A DNA stretch of 35,055 bases from CAZJRB01 sp964547995 (GCA_964547995.1 CAZJRB010000081.1:1-35055); one strand, 5' to 3'. Shown: positions 9,578 through 19,078, counted from the first letter of the stretch. Notes: generated by a model from the sequence alone, not told the origin. Numbers and translations are program-made.

Positions 9578-9954
9578 GGGCGGAGAAAACCACCAGCGTG
9601 ATCATATCAAGCCGCGAGCATACTTGTGTGTTCCACGGTGGGCTTCGAAAAACGATCCCTTCATGGATTTCCGGTATGCCTCATCTCGGCCCTCCAGCTC
9701 TCCCGACGATCCGGCATCCGAACACCCCGCCAGATAGCATCACGCGATGCCGCCGACAAGTGAAGATTGAGCGATATCCCGCCTTCCGCGGCCGAGTTGC
9801 CGGGTGTGACCGTCGCGATACCAACAAACTGGGCTACTTGCCCTGCTGGCCGAGCTGGGGTCGATGAAGTACAATCAACCGTGACGGGGGTTCGGGGCCC
9901 CGGTTAACCGCCCGCGCCAAGGTCGCGGCTTTGTATGTTCCTCCGGTTCGACCC
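9578..9954. other. Intergenic region before bioD
   Basis: About 377 bases without a gene I support. Near its end (about 9915-9935) a GCGCCAAGGTCGCGGCTTT stretch resembles the right arm of the inverted repeat at 18184-18317, so it is probably a partial copy of that repeat. No convincing promoter or terminator is visible. Confidence 0.4.
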
Positions 9955-10644
9955 ATGAACGATTCCACGCCCGGTCTTTTCATCACCGGCACCAATACGG
10001 AAATCGGCAAGACGTACGTGGCGGCCTTGATTGCCCGGGCGCTGGCAGCCGCCGGACACAAGGTCGGCGTCTACAAGCCTGTGGCCAGCGGGTGCCGCCG
10101 CGAAGGGAACGAACTGGTGGCCGACGACGCCGTGTTGGTTTGGGAAGCGGCCGGCCGGCCGGGTGAGCTTGAACTCGCCTGCCCCCAGCGGTTTGAAGCC
10201 GCGCTGGCCCCGCACCTTGCCGCCGAAGCGGAAGCCCGGCAGGTCGACGCCGATCTGCTCCGCACGGGCATCGAGTATTGGCGGCAGCGCAGCGACATCA
10301 TCCTCGTCGAAGGCGTCGGCGGGCTCATGTCGCCGGTGAGCAAGGACGACTACGTCGCCGACCTGGCCGACGAGTTCGGGTTTCCGCTGATCGTCGTCGC
10401 GCCGAACACCCTCGGCACAATCAACGCGACGCTGCAAACCCTGATCGCCGCGTCGTGCTTTCGCGAGGGGCTCGATATTGCCGGCGTCGTGCTCAACAAC
10501 CCCATCTCACCCGGCGACGATGCCAGCCGATCGACCAACCGCCAAGAACTCGCCGCCCGCTGCATCCCGCCGATCCTGGCCGAAGTCCCATGGCAGGCAA
10601 CGGATTTCGACACGGCGGTCGATTGGTTTGCCCTGGCAAGGTGA
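9955..10644 (+). CDS. bioD: Dethiobiotin synthetase
   Basis: BioD closes the ureido ring of dethiobiotin from 7,8-diaminopelargonic acid with CO2 and ATP, the step before BioB in biotin synthesis, in the cytosol. The P-loop GTNTEIGKT starts about 12 residues in, the family's position, followed by VGVYKPVASG with the catalytic Lys, then DIILVEGVGGLMSPV, and VVLNNPISPGD near the nucleotide-binding end. The frame extends back to a TTG at 9931, but the ATG at 9955 gives the usual distance to the P-loop; neither start has a good ribosome-binding site. 229 residues, normal. No other bio genes are visible in this window. Confidence 0.9.
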   Translation: MNDSTPGLFITGTNTEIGKTYVAALIARALAAAGHKVGVYKPVASGCRREGNELVADDAVLVWEAAGRPGELELACPQRFEAALAPHLAAEAEARQVDADLLRTGIEYWRQRSDIILVEGVGGLMSPVSKDDYVADLADEFGFPLIVVAPNTLGTINATLQTLIAASCFREGLDIAGVVLNNPISPGDDASRSTNRQELAARCIPPILAEVPWQATDFDTAVDWFALAR

Positions 10645-10698
10645 AAGTATCAGGCACACTGCGAGGTTGTGACTTTTTGCAAGCGCGAGCGCGCCTGA

Positions 10699-10762
10699 GG
10701 AGGGGGGCACCCGCCCCCGGCTTGATCGTACCGGTGACGGGCCGGGGGCAGGTGCCCCCTCC
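10699..10762. repeat. G-rich palindrome of the GGAGGGGGCACC...GGTGCCCCCTCC type
   Basis: The left arm (10699-10721) and right arm (10741-10762) can pair into a long GC-rich hairpin with a ~19-base loop. A full copy of this pattern occurs at 30024-30088 and a half copy near 29691. It lies between bioD and the convergent GH57 gene and may act as a terminator-like hairpin, though no T-run follows. Confidence 0.6.
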
Positions 10763-10808
10763 TATCATCGATCGAACGAATCACAAGCGGGGAGCGTGTC
10801 TGCCGCTT

Positions 10809-12977
10809 TCACCGCGAGACGGCGACCGCCTTCTTTTTCCCGTGGTTTTCGGCGCGGGAGGTGTCGAGGTTCAGCGTCAGCGTGACGCTCCAGCGGCCGT
10901 CGGGGCCGGCTTCGACGTGCCAGTGGGGAAGGGCAACCACCGATTGGTGGATCAGCTCGAAGCCGCTTTCCGATTGGCTAACGGTCTCGACCGGGAATGT
11001 CCAGAAGCCGGTCGGCCGCGAAGCCCTAAGCGAGACGTCGAGCCCGAGCCATTCGTCGACCAGGTCCAGACCGGGTACGTCGCGCAGATCGAGCCGGGTG
11101 TCGAGCTGCCCGAGCCGGTTGCCGTCGAGGTCGAGGAAGTAGCGGTCGTCGGCGCCGCCGGGCATTCCGGCGAAGTTGAACTCCACGCCGAAGTGCAACG
11201 GCCTTCCCGGCGGCAGGCCTTCCAGCAGGTAGGCGATCTCGAGCGACGAGGAGCCGGCGTCGAGTGTAACCCCCTTGGTGATTTTCACCGGGACGTCGGC
11301 AACGTTGCCCTGGCGGGAAAGCTGGACCTGGATGCGATCGGGGTTGCGCCGCACGCGGGTTTCGTAGACGCCGCCGACGAAATCGCCCATCGCGGGCGCC
11401 GCTCCCGAGGCAACCGCCTCCAGCGTCGCGTCGTTGTCGTAGAACAGATCGACGAGGCTTTTGCGCGGGTGGTCGTCGTACTGAACCCGCTGGTCAAGCT
11501 CCTCGTGCTTGAAGACGATGCGATCATGAATACTTGCACACTGACCGTTATCCTGATGGGCCCCGGCAAGGACCTTCCGGTGGTAGGCCTCCGGTTTGCG
11601 GGTGAAGCCGGCCAGGAGGTTGTGCTTGATTTCGCGGACATCGAGTTCGACGAGATGCCCGCCGCGGCTGGGGGCAATCAGGGCAACGAGCTTGTCGTTG
11701 GAAAGCTGGACTTCAGGGCGGGCGTCGAAGTCGACATCCTCGGCCACCGCGCCGACCCAGGTTTCCCCCCGGCCGTCAACCTTGTCGAGCAGTCCGTCCG
11801 CGGCGATCAGGTGGCGGTAGACGGCGTTGCGGAGGTGGGGCAGGTAGATGCCGCCGAAGGCCCCGTGCCAGTACGCGCAGTTGCACTGGCCGCGATAGAG
11901 TTCGGTTCGGGCCTGATCGAGCAGCGGGTCGGTGTTGCCCGTCTCCAGGGCTTCCTGCAAACGCCGGCTGACCATCATCATCCGCGAGTACATCTCGTTG
12001 GCCTCGGGGTACTTCACGCGGAAGTTCCGCCAGAAGCCGCCGCGGACGAACCTTCGCAGCACCTGCCAGCGGGCGTCCGGTTCCATCTCGTGGGCGATCT
12101 GCTCGTACTCGGCCAACTGCGCCGGCGGCAACGCCCATTCGGTCATCTCGCGGTAGCTACAGTCGGGTAGGTAGACCTTGCCGACCGGCGGAACGTTGTC
12201 GATCGCTTCCGACGGGGTCGTCACCTTCAGCCAATCCTGATTCGCGGCCAGCGCGTCGAAGAAACGGACCAGCCAGCCGTCATCGTAGACGTGCTTGTTG
12301 GTATCGGGCCACGTGCCGAACTTCTCACCGTCGTCGCCGAAGACGACGATCGCGCCGGGACGTTGTTCGGAAAGATGCGCCAGGTATTCGATCGTCTGCT
12401 CGGGCGAGCCGAACGGGATCAAGTAGCGGAGCCGTTCGCTGCCGGGAAAAACCGAGAGCACTTCGCCCTCGTCCTCGGTCGTCAGGTGGCCCAGCAATTC
12501 GAAATCGGTCAACCCGGCGCACTTGAAATGGAAATCGTCGAGGATCGTGTATTCGATGTCGGCCGAGGCGATGTCGCCGGCCATGGATTGTTCCCAGACG
12601 CGTTCGGGCACCCACATCCCGCGGACCTTTGCGCCGAGGCGGTCTTCGAGCCATCGGGTGTAGGTGCGGATCTGACCGACGCGGTCGCGGCGGGGAATCA
12701 TCGGCAGAATGGGCTCGTAAAACGCCCCGCCGATGAGTTCAATCCGCCCGGCACCCACCAGTCCGCCCAGTTGATCGACATATCCGCCCTGACGGGCGTC
12801 GAGCCACTGCATCAGGGAACCGCTGACGTGCAAGGCGATCTTCAGCGATTCGTAACGGGTGAACACGTCGAGGAACGGCCGGTAGCTGTCCTCGTATGCC
12901 CGCTCGAAAACGCGGTCGAAGTTGCCGATCGGCTGGTGATTGTGCAGGGCCAGGATGAGTCGGATCGGGTTGGGCAT
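10809..12977 (-). CDS. GH57 4-alpha-glucanotransferase / alpha-amylase-type enzyme
   Basis: A GH57 enzyme that rearranges or cleaves alpha-1,4-glucans (glycogen, maltodextrins) by a retaining mechanism. Visible GH57 regions: LALHNHQPIGNF at the N-terminus, LIGGAFYEPILPMIP, GMWVPERVWE with the expected nucleophile Glu (about residue 126), and IVVFGDDGEKFG with the expected acid/base Asp. The C-terminal half (about 410-722) is a beta-rich region like the DUF1925/DUF1926 domains of Thermococcus litoralis-type 4-alpha-glucanotransferase, which is why I prefer that activity. No signal peptide, so cytosolic. It is the last gene of the minus-strand cluster glgA, GH57, galT, GH57, 176 bases after galT. 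722 residues, a little longer than the archaeal enzyme. Confidence 0.8.
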   Translation of the reverse strand: MPNPIRLILALHNHQPIGNFDRVFERAYEDSYRPFLDVFTRYESLKIALHVSGSLMQWLDARQGGYVDQLGGLVGAGRIELIGGAFYEPILPMIPRRDRVGQIRTYTRWLEDRLGAKVRGMWVPERVWEQSMAGDIASADIEYTILDDFHFKCAGLTDFELLGHLTTEDEGEVLSVFPGSERLRYLIPFGSPEQTIEYLAHLSEQRPGAIVVFGDDGEKFGTWPDTNKHVYDDGWLVRFFDALAANQDWLKVTTPSEAIDNVPPVGKVYLPDCSYREMTEWALPPAQLAEYEQIAHEMEPDARWQVLRRFVRGGFWRNFRVKYPEANEMYSRMMMVSRRLQEALETGNTDPLLDQARTELYRGQCNCAYWHGAFGGIYLPHLRNAVYRHLIAADGLLDKVDGRGETWVGAVAEDVDFDARPEVQLSNDKLVALIAPSRGGHLVELDVREIKHNLLAGFTRKPEAYHRKVLAGAHQDNGQCASIHDRIVFKHEELDQRVQYDDHPRKSLVDLFYDNDATLEAVASGAAPAMGDFVGGVYETRVRRNPDRIQVQLSRQGNVADVPVKITKGVTLDAGSSSLEIAYLLEGLPPGRPLHFGVEFNFAGMPGGADDRYFLDLDGNRLGQLDTRLDLRDVPGLDLVDEWLGLDVSLRASRPTGFWTFPVETVSQSESGFELIHQSVVALPHWHVEAGPDGRWSVTLTLNLDTSRAENHGKKKAVAVSR

Positions 12978-13100
12978 GGCGGAAATATTGTAGTCTTCGG
13001 GAGAATCGTGGGATTACCACACCAGGGGAACGAGTCCTTCGGAATCAGTTGTTTAATTGATAATCGCGACCCATTTTGTCCAGCTTTACTTGTCGAAAAA

Positions 13101-13157
13101 GTAGTGGGCCTCGCCCACCAAAATAAAACAACTCGTGGCGGGCAATGCCCACCCTAC
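13101..13157. repeat. GTAG-ended palindromic repeat overlapping the galT stop
   Basis: GTAGTGGGCCTCGCCCACC is followed after a short spacer by GTGGCGGGCAATGCCCACCC and TAC, ending in CTAC. The last bases contain the TAG stop codon of galT (13154-13156, minus strand), so the repeat begins inside the end of that gene. Confidence 0.55.
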
Positions 13158-14161
13158 GGCAACTCGACCTCGACTTCCCGCAGAAATGCGGCGGCCTCCT
13201 CGGGCGGAACGGGGTTGATGTAAAAGCCGGTACCCCACTCAAAACCGGCCGTCTTCGTCAAGCGCGGAATAATCTCTATATGCCAGTGATAATGTCCCAA
13301 CTCTTGTGTGTCAAAGGGGGCCGTGTGAACGATATAGTTGTAGGCCGGCTGATCGAGCGCCGTTTCCACCTTGGCGATCACTTGTCGCATCACCCTGGAA
13401 AGTTCATCCACCTCGTTTTTTTGGATGTTTTCGTAGTGGCTTGCGTGTGTTTTCGGCAGGATCCACGTTTCAAAGGGAAAACGCCCGGCAAACGGAGAAA
13501 ACGCCAGAAAGCCCGGCGTATCCAGCACGATTCTGGCCTCCGTGGCCAGTTCCTGTTGGATCATGTCGCAGAAAACGCAACGACCCCGGTAATTGTAAAA
13601 CTCCAGCGAACCGGTCATCTCTTCCCAAACGTTAATGGGAACGATCGGGGTGACGATCAACTGGCTATGAGTGTGTTGCACCGATGCGCCGGCCGGCGAA
13701 CCGACGTTCTTGAAGATCATCCCGTAGACCAGCCGGGGGTCCTTCTTCAGGTCGACCAGCCGATCACGATAGACCCAGAGCACCTCGCGGAGTTGCCCCT
13801 CGGAGAGTTCGGAGGTGCTGACGAGATGTTCGGGCGCCTCGATAATGACTTCGTGTGCCCCGACGCCTTGCATCATGTCGTAAATGCCTTCGCCTCGCTT
13901 GTTCAATTCGCCTTCGATTTGCAGGGCGGGAAACTTGTTCGGGACCACCCGGACCCGCCAGCCTTCCCGGTTGGGTTCCGAGCCGGTCCGGCGGTAGGCC
14001 ACGATTTCGTTGGGGGTAGCGTGTTCATTTCCTTCGCAGAAGGGGCAGAATCGCCCCGGCTCGCGCCGCGGCGCCGACTCGTACTCCTGGGGCCGCTGCG
14101 CGCGGTTCGCCGCGATAATCACCCAGCGGCCGATGATCGGGTCTTTGCGTAAATCAGGCAT
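13154..14161 (-). CDS. galT: Galactose-1-phosphate uridylyltransferase family (HIT superfamily)
   Basis: The canonical enzyme exchanges UMP between UDP-glucose and galactose-1-phosphate; relatives act as ADP-glucose phosphorylases. It has the structural zinc CPFCEGNE pair (about residues 39-42), the catalytic HTHSQ motif (about 164-168; the second His is the nucleophile) and HYHWHIEIIPR near the C-terminus. The start follows the family (MPDLRKDPIIGRWVIIA). It begins 3 bases after the stop of the upstream GH57 gene, so the two are surely co-transcribed. That placement between glycogen enzymes suggests a role with ADP- or UDP-glucose in alpha-glucan turnover rather than plain Leloir galactose use; this is inference. 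335 residues, normal. The stop codon lies within a repeat. Confidence 0.85.
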   Translation of the reverse strand: MPDLRKDPIIGRWVIIAANRAQRPQEYESAPRREPGRFCPFCEGNEHATPNEIVAYRRTGSEPNREGWRVRVVPNKFPALQIEGELNKRGEGIYDMMQGVGAHEVIIEAPEHLVSTSELSEGQLREVLWVYRDRLVDLKKDPRLVYGMIFKNVGSPAGASVQHTHSQLIVTPIVPINVWEEMTGSLEFYNYRGRCVFCDMIQQELATEARIVLDTPGFLAFSPFAGRFPFETWILPKTHASHYENIQKNEVDELSRVMRQVIAKVETALDQPAYNYIVHTAPFDTQELGHYHWHIEIIPRLTKTAGFEWGTGFYINPVPPEEAAAFLREVEVELP

Positions 14162-14164
14162 CTA

Positions 14165-16357
14165 CTAAACTTGCCACATCATCGATTCATAGTTTTCCGA
14201 GGGGACCGCGGTTTCGATTGCCCCTTCTCCGGGAATCCGTTCCAACGACTGCTTGCCCTGAAGCAATTCTACATAAAAACAAATCGGATCGTCGGCTGCA
14301 ACGTCGAGACCGCCGAACGGAACGGAAAGCTCGAAGAGCAGATCGATTGCCACTAGAGTTTCTTCGGTGGCCGCCTTTCCCCGGTGCAACAGCCTGGCGA
14401 CCAGCTTCTTTCGGGCGGGGCCGGAAACCAGCACTTCGTATTTCTCCGGCCGAAGGAAGACGACCCGGACCGCCGTGACGTGGGCAAGCCGCTCGCGAAA
14501 CGCGCCGTCGCGGGCGTCGAGCCGCACGAGCAGGTGCTCGTGGTCGAATCCGAAGTACAAGTCGGAAACGAGCGATTCGCCGGCCATGGCCATGGCGCCG
14601 CGGGCGCCTTCATTCACGTAGTGCCCCGCGTTGATCCACTCGAAGTACGTCCGCCGCCCGTTGATCTTGACGCTCAACAGCCCGGTCGGCTCCGAGTAGA
14701 GTCGGGCGTACCGGTGTACGTCGGCGATCGGCTTGGCCAACTCGGCGGGCGGCTCCTCGCCGAGAAGGAGATACACGTTTTGCAGGTGTTTGCGGAAGAG
14801 CCGGTCGAACAGATCGTCTTGAGAGCTGGAATGGTCGTCGCCGAACCACCAGAACCAGTCGCTTCCTTCGGCGATGGCAAGCTCCTCCCACGCCCGATCG
14901 ACGTGTTTCTTCGGCTTGACTTTTTGCTCGGCGATTTGAACGAGGTGCTGGCGGGTTTCGTGCAGCAGGTCCCACGCCCGATTGCACTCGTGATGGCCGA
15001 TCCAGATCCCGAAGTTGTGCCCGATCCAACTGCCTGGGAAAAGATGTGCGAGCTTGTCGGCGGCAGGAAACTGGTCGAGGTAGTCGCACACCCGAACCGG
15101 CGCAATCTTCGGGTGCCCGGCGACGCGGCGGTAGAGCGACCGCAGGAAATCGACGCCGCCGCCCGGATAATATTCCCAGCAGTTCTCGCCGTCGAGAATA
15201 ATGCTCACCAACGTAGGTCGCCGGCCGTTGCCGCCGGTGGCATTGCCGATCGCCTCGATCTTGCCGGAAAAATCGTCCACGGCATGGTCGGCCTTGTCGC
15301 GCTGATAGTGAAACCCGATCTGATCGCTCATGGCATGGTCGCGGAAGATGATCTGCAACGACTTCCCCTGCTCTTCCACGCGCCACGGACGATAGAGCAT
15401 TTCAGGGTTCCGCAAAAACCCGTTGCCGTCGCGCGAGACCCGGCCGTCGGTCGAGCAAGCGAGGATTTCTTCGTCGGTGGCGATCCAGTGAATTCCGGCG
15501 TCGGCGATGACGGGAATTATTCCCTGGCAGACCGATCCTTCGGCGGGCCACATCCCGCGGGGTTTCACACCGAACAGCTTCCTGTGGAATTTGATCGCGT
15601 GGCGGATCTGGTCCCGCACGTCGTTCGGGTAGCTTTCGAGATATTTCGGCAGGTTGACGTTTGGCATCGCGCGCCGGGCCTGGCGCTTGTCCCACAAAAG
15701 CGGCAGAATCGGATGGAAAAACGGCGTGGTCGTCAATTCCACCTGGCCCCGCTCCTGCAATTCCCGGTACAGCGGCACCACCTCGCTGAGCAGCTCCATT
15801 TGTTTGTCCATCAGCCAAAGCTTCTCCTGCTCGGTCCAATGGCGCCCTTTCTTGCGGAATTCGGCCAATTCCTTATCGCGCTCGAACGCCAGCGGGTGGA
15901 TCCAGACTAGGTTCGACCAAACCTGCAGGTCGATAATATCCCTCTTGCTGAAGCGTTTTCCGGCCACCTCGGCCGAGTCGACGTCGATCCCCCGCTTGTT
16001 GAACAGCTCGCTGTAGCGGGAAAACGGCCGGATCATCCGATCGACGTGTACCATGAAAAAATTGTCGAGCAGGTAGTGCATGTCGTCTTCGCTCAGCCCG
16101 TCCGCCGGCAGACGCGAAACCCGCTGGTGCTTGTCCTCGCGCCCCGACCGGGTGTAAGCAAGCAACTGGCTGAGAAGACTTGGGACGAGATTGATCGTCG
16201 CGTGCATCTCGGGCACTTCCGCGAGCAGCATGGCCATGCCCCAATAGTCCTTGGTTCCGTGCAGGCGGACCCAGGGCATGGCGGTCTCCCCGGCAACGTC
16301 GTCGGGATAGTACGGCTGGTGCTGGTGCCAGAGAAATGCCAGTGAAACTTCGTGCAT
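14165..16357 (-). CDS. GH57 alpha-amylase/amylopullulanase-like glycoside hydrolase
   Basis: Start at ATG 16355-16357: AAAGGA lies a few bases upstream and the protein then opens with MHEVSLAFLWHQHQPYY, the GH57 region 1. The upstream ATG at 16402 would add 15 residues unlike the family. Other regions: TTTPFFHPILPLL, GMWPAEGSVCQGI with the expected nucleophile Glu, and SIILDGENCWEYY with the expected acid/base Asp. This subtype, with WPAEGSV and LDGEN(C/P)WE, is common next to glgA and galT in bacteria and is annotated as alpha-amylase or amylopullulanase. Cytosolic, no signal. 119 bases separate it from glgA upstream and 3 bases from galT downstream. 730 residues. Its substrate is presumably glycogen branches or linear glucans. 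Confidence 0.8.
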   Translation of the reverse strand: MHEVSLAFLWHQHQPYYPDDVAGETAMPWVRLHGTKDYWGMAMLLAEVPEMHATINLVPSLLSQLLAYTRSGREDKHQRVSRLPADGLSEDDMHYLLDNFFMVHVDRMIRPFSRYSELFNKRGIDVDSAEVAGKRFSKRDIIDLQVWSNLVWIHPLAFERDKELAEFRKKGRHWTEQEKLWLMDKQMELLSEVVPLYRELQERGQVELTTTPFFHPILPLLWDKRQARRAMPNVNLPKYLESYPNDVRDQIRHAIKFHRKLFGVKPRGMWPAEGSVCQGIIPVIADAGIHWIATDEEILACSTDGRVSRDGNGFLRNPEMLYRPWRVEEQGKSLQIIFRDHAMSDQIGFHYQRDKADHAVDDFSGKIEAIGNATGGNGRRPTLVSIILDGENCWEYYPGGGVDFLRSLYRRVAGHPKIAPVRVCDYLDQFPAADKLAHLFPGSWIGHNFGIWIGHHECNRAWDLLHETRQHLVQIAEQKVKPKKHVDRAWEELAIAEGSDWFWWFGDDHSSSQDDLFDRLFRKHLQNVYLLLGEEPPAELAKPIADVHRYARLYSEPTGLLSVKINGRRTYFEWINAGHYVNEGARGAMAMAGESLVSDLYFGFDHEHLLVRLDARDGAFRERLAHVTAVRVVFLRPEKYEVLVSGPARKKLVARLLHRGKAATEETLVAIDLLFELSVPFGGLDVAADDPICFYVELLQGKQSLERIPGEGAIETAVPSENYESMMWQV

Positions 16358-16476
16358 AGCGATCCTTTGCCGCTCCTGCCACGGTCCGTAGAACCCCGGC
16401 ACGCAGTGCCGGGGCTTTTCCCCCCAATCATTCGTTATTCAACATTCATCATTCAATATTCGATATTCGATATTCA

Positions 16477-17952
16477 CTACCCGCCACCCGCACGTCTCAC
16501 CGTTTCCTCATACAACTTCACATACTCCCGGGCACTTCGGGCCCACGACCAATCCTGCCGCATCCCGGTCTCGATGAGCTTGCGCCACTGGTCCGGTTGC
16601 CGGTACATCTCGCATGCTTTGCGCAGCGTTTCGTCGAGCGCCAAAGCGCTGTATTCCTGGAAGCTGAACCCGTTGGGCTCGGCGCCGGCCGGCGAGTTGC
16701 CGACGCCGACGATCGTATCGGCCAATCCGCCGGTTGCTCGAACCACCGGCACGGCGCCGTACTTCAGGCTGTAGAGCTGGTTGAGCCCACACGGCTCGAA
16801 CCGGCTGGGCATCAGGAAAATATCTGCCCCGGCTTCGATGCGATGGGCCAAGAGGTCCGAGAACTCCAGCCGGGCGGCCACCTTGGCCGGGAAACGCTCT
16901 GTCAACATGGCAAACAGCTTGTGGTACTTCGGAAGTCCCGTTCCCAGAACGACCCATTGTGCGTCGTTCTCGCCGACCCAACGTTGGATCACCTCGACCA
17001 CCAGATTGCATCCCTTCTGGTCGGTCAGCCGGCCGATCAGACCGATCAGCGGGGCGTCCGGCTTGACGGGCAATCCCAACTCTTTCTGCAACGCGGCCTT
17101 GCAGACCGGCTTCCCTTCGCCGACCGAGTTCACGTCGTAGTTGGCTGCCAGGTGCGGATCGCTGCCCGGGTCCCACTCCTTCGCGTCGATTCCGTTGATG
17201 ATGCCGGAAACCACGTCGCGGCGATGTTGCAGCACCCCTTCCAACCGGCAGCCCAGCGGGGCGGTCTGAATCTCCTGTGCATATCGCGGGCTGACCGTGT
17301 TGATCGAATCGGCAAACACCAGGCCCGTCTTCAATAAGTTCAGCTTGCCGTGAAATTCCAACTCGCGCCAGTTGAAATACCGCCAATCCAACCCCGTCAG
17401 AAGCATGTCCCAGTGCCAGAACGAACCCTGGTACGACATGTTGTGGACGGTAAACAGGCCGGCAATCCGCTCGTAGCCCGGCTTCCGCGCATATTCGACC
17501 TTCAAGTACGCCGGGATCAGACCCGTTTGCCAATCGTTCGCGTGAAGCACGTCCACTTCCAACTCGAGCAGGCGGATCGCCTCGAGTGCCGCACGGCAGA
17601 AGAACACAAACCGCTCGCAGTTGTCGATGTAGTCCTTGCCGTCGACGCTGTAGAGTTCGTCGCGATCGAAGTATTGATCTTGCTCAATGAGATAGACCGG
17701 TACGTCGGATCCGGGCAAGGCGCTTTCTTGCAAGTGGCCGGTGACCGTTTTGCTGCCGATGGGGATGATGAAGTCGATCCCCAGTGGCTTGATCGGCTGC
17801 CGGCAATATTGCACCTTGCGATAGGCGGGCATGACCACCACGGGTTTGTGGCCCAACCGGGCCAACTCTATCGGCAACGCACCGCAAACGTCGGCCAGTC
17901 CGCCCGTCTTCGCAAAAGGAACTGCCTCGCTGGTGGCCAGAAGGATATTCAC
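16477..17952 (-). CDS. glgA: Glycogen synthase (ADP-glucose type, GT5)
   Basis: GlgA transfers glucose from ADP-glucose to the non-reducing end of alpha-1,4-glucan. The start is a GTG at 17950-17952 with AGGAAG upstream, giving (M)NILLATSEAVPFAKTGGLADVCGALP, where KTGGLADV (about residues 14-21) is the ADP-glucose-binding motif. The other GT5 landmarks are HANDWQTGLIPAYL, FTVHNMSYQG, NTVSPRYAQEI, GLIGRLTDQKG and MPSRFEPCGLNQLYSL containing the E-x7-E-type region, and KYGAVPVVRATGGLADTI. The reading frame is open far upstream to 18414, but that extension is unlike the family. 491 residues, normal length (about 480). It heads the cluster with two GH57 genes and galT on the minus strand. Confidence 0.93.
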   Translation of the reverse strand: MNILLATSEAVPFAKTGGLADVCGALPIELARLGHKPVVVMPAYRKVQYCRQPIKPLGIDFIIPIGSKTVTGHLQESALPGSDVPVYLIEQDQYFDRDELYSVDGKDYIDNCERFVFFCRAALEAIRLLELEVDVLHANDWQTGLIPAYLKVEYARKPGYERIAGLFTVHNMSYQGSFWHWDMLLTGLDWRYFNWRELEFHGKLNLLKTGLVFADSINTVSPRYAQEIQTAPLGCRLEGVLQHRRDVVSGIINGIDAKEWDPGSDPHLAANYDVNSVGEGKPVCKAALQKELGLPVKPDAPLIGLIGRLTDQKGCNLVVEVIQRWVGENDAQWVVLGTGLPKYHKLFAMLTERFPAKVAARLEFSDLLAHRIEAGADIFLMPSRFEPCGLNQLYSLKYGAVPVVRATGGLADTIVGVGNSPAGAEPNGFSFQEYSALALDETLRKACEMYRQPDQWRKLIETGMRQDWSWARSAREYVKLYEETVRRAGGG

Positions 17953-18370
17953 AGAGGAGCTTCCTACATCCCGGTGTTCACATCGTAGCCGCGTATTATC
18001 TCCAAAGAGGGGAAAGGGCAAAAGGTGAAATTGACCTAACCGGCATTTCTTGACGCGGAAAACTCTCGCTAACTTATCACGCCCCCCCATATTCTCCATC
18101 TTGCGGGGTAGCGAAACCCGACGATCGTCAGTCGAGATCGGATGATTCCTGCGGCTCCGCAACACGGTTTGAGCTGGGGCATATAAAGCCGCGACCGGTG
18201 GTCGCGCCAGACGCGGGAATACGCGTTGGGGTACTGTGCAACTTCGAGAACCAATCCGGCCAAACCGCAAATATGTACGTTCCCCACCGCTTGGCGCGAC
18301 CAACGGTCGCGGCTTTATGGGAGATGCACCGAACATGCTATGGCCGCGGACGGCACACGGAGTGTGCCTG
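17953..18370. other. Intergenic region between glgA and SRAP gene, repeat-bearing
   Basis: About 418 bases without a supported gene. It presumably carries the glgA promoter. It contains the inverted repeat at 18184-18317 and, at its end, a half-copy of the GTAG-ended element (about 18346-18374) whose CTAC overlaps the SRAP stop codon. Confidence 0.5.
18184..18317. repeat. Inverted repeat, TAAAGCCGCGACC... / ...GGTCGCGGCTTTA
   Basis: The left arm TAAAGCCGCGACCGGTGG (from 18184) and the right arm GACCAACGGTCGCGGCTTTA (to 18317) are near-complements separated by about 85 bases. A partial right arm recurs at about 9915-9935. The arms are ~25 bases each, so this is a miniature inverted-repeat element; no coding sequence lies inside. 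Confidence 0.55.
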
Positions 18371-19078
18371 CTACTTTGAGAACAAATCCCGCTCCGGCTC
18401 GATGCATCTTGCATCGTCGTGGGCGGAGTTGTTTACCCAGGTGCTTATCGGATCGGCCACCATTTCGTCGGCCGGGCATGGAACCAACAGCGCCGCGAGC
18501 GGTTCGGGGGTCTCGATGGCCGGATCGAGCCATTGTTCGGATGCGTCGCGGTCGAGGATCACCGGCATCCGGTCGTGGATCGGGCGCATCAGGTCGTTCG
18601 GCCCGGTGGTCAGAATCGTACACGACTCGACGCACGAATGGTCCGGCCCTTCCCAGCTTTCCCACAGACCGGCAAAGGCGAAAGGCCGATCGTCGATGAA
18701 GTGGATGAAGTAGGGCTGCTTCCGTTTGCCCTTGCCGCCACCCGGCCATTCGTAGAATCCGTCGGCGGCGACCAGACATCGGCGGCGGCGAAATGCCTCG
18801 CGATAGGCCGGCTTCTCAGCCGCCGTCTCCGCCCGGGCGTTGATCATCCGGTTGCCGATTGCCGGGTCCCCGGCCCAACCCGGGATCAGCCCCCAACGGA
18901 GCCAGACCAGTTCGCGAGGGGACTCCGCTACGGCAGTCTGCCCGGGCGCGAGCCGCACAACCGGGGCCGGCTGCGTCGGCGCGATGTTAAACCGCGGCAC
19001 AAACGGCGGCACCTCGAAGATCGAGAAATACCCGGCCGCCACGCCGGCTGGCACTCGCAACGTGAATCGTCCGCACAT
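18371..19078 (-). CDS. SRAP-domain protein (YedK/HMCES family)
   Basis: SRAP proteins form a covalent thiazolidine link to abasic sites in single-stranded DNA through their Cys2, shielding the DNA. Cys2 is present (MCGRFTLRV; Cys is residue 2 after Met removal), as is the second landmark FNIAPTQPAPVVR, followed by WGLIPGWA, INARAETA with the conserved Asn/Arg/Glu, VAADGFYEW and IHDRMPVIL, whose His is catalytic. 235 residues, normal length. A single gene with no operon partners. Its TAG stop lies in a dispersed repeat foot. High confidence. Confidence 0.92.
   Translation of the reverse strand: MCGRFTLRVPAGVAAGYFSIFEVPPFVPRFNIAPTQPAPVVRLAPGQTAVAESPRELVWLRWGLIPGWAGDPAIGNRMINARAETAAEKPAYREAFRRRRCLVAADGFYEWPGGGKGKRKQPYFIHFIDDRPFAFAGLWESWEGPDHSCVESCTILTTGPNDLMRPIHDRMPVILDRDASEQWLDPAIETPEPLAALLVPCPADEMVADPISTWVNNSAHDDARCIEPERDLFSK

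Noticed and set aside
10278..12170. 630-codon plus-strand frame over bioD and GH57
   Set aside because: It is the shadow of bioD and the opposite-strand GH57 gene; its composition (Val/Asp/Glu/Gly rich, no motif) is that of a reverse frame.
14384..15910. 508-codon plus-strand frame over the second GH57
   Set aside because: Antisense shadow of a clear GH57 enzyme with catalytic motifs on the other strand.
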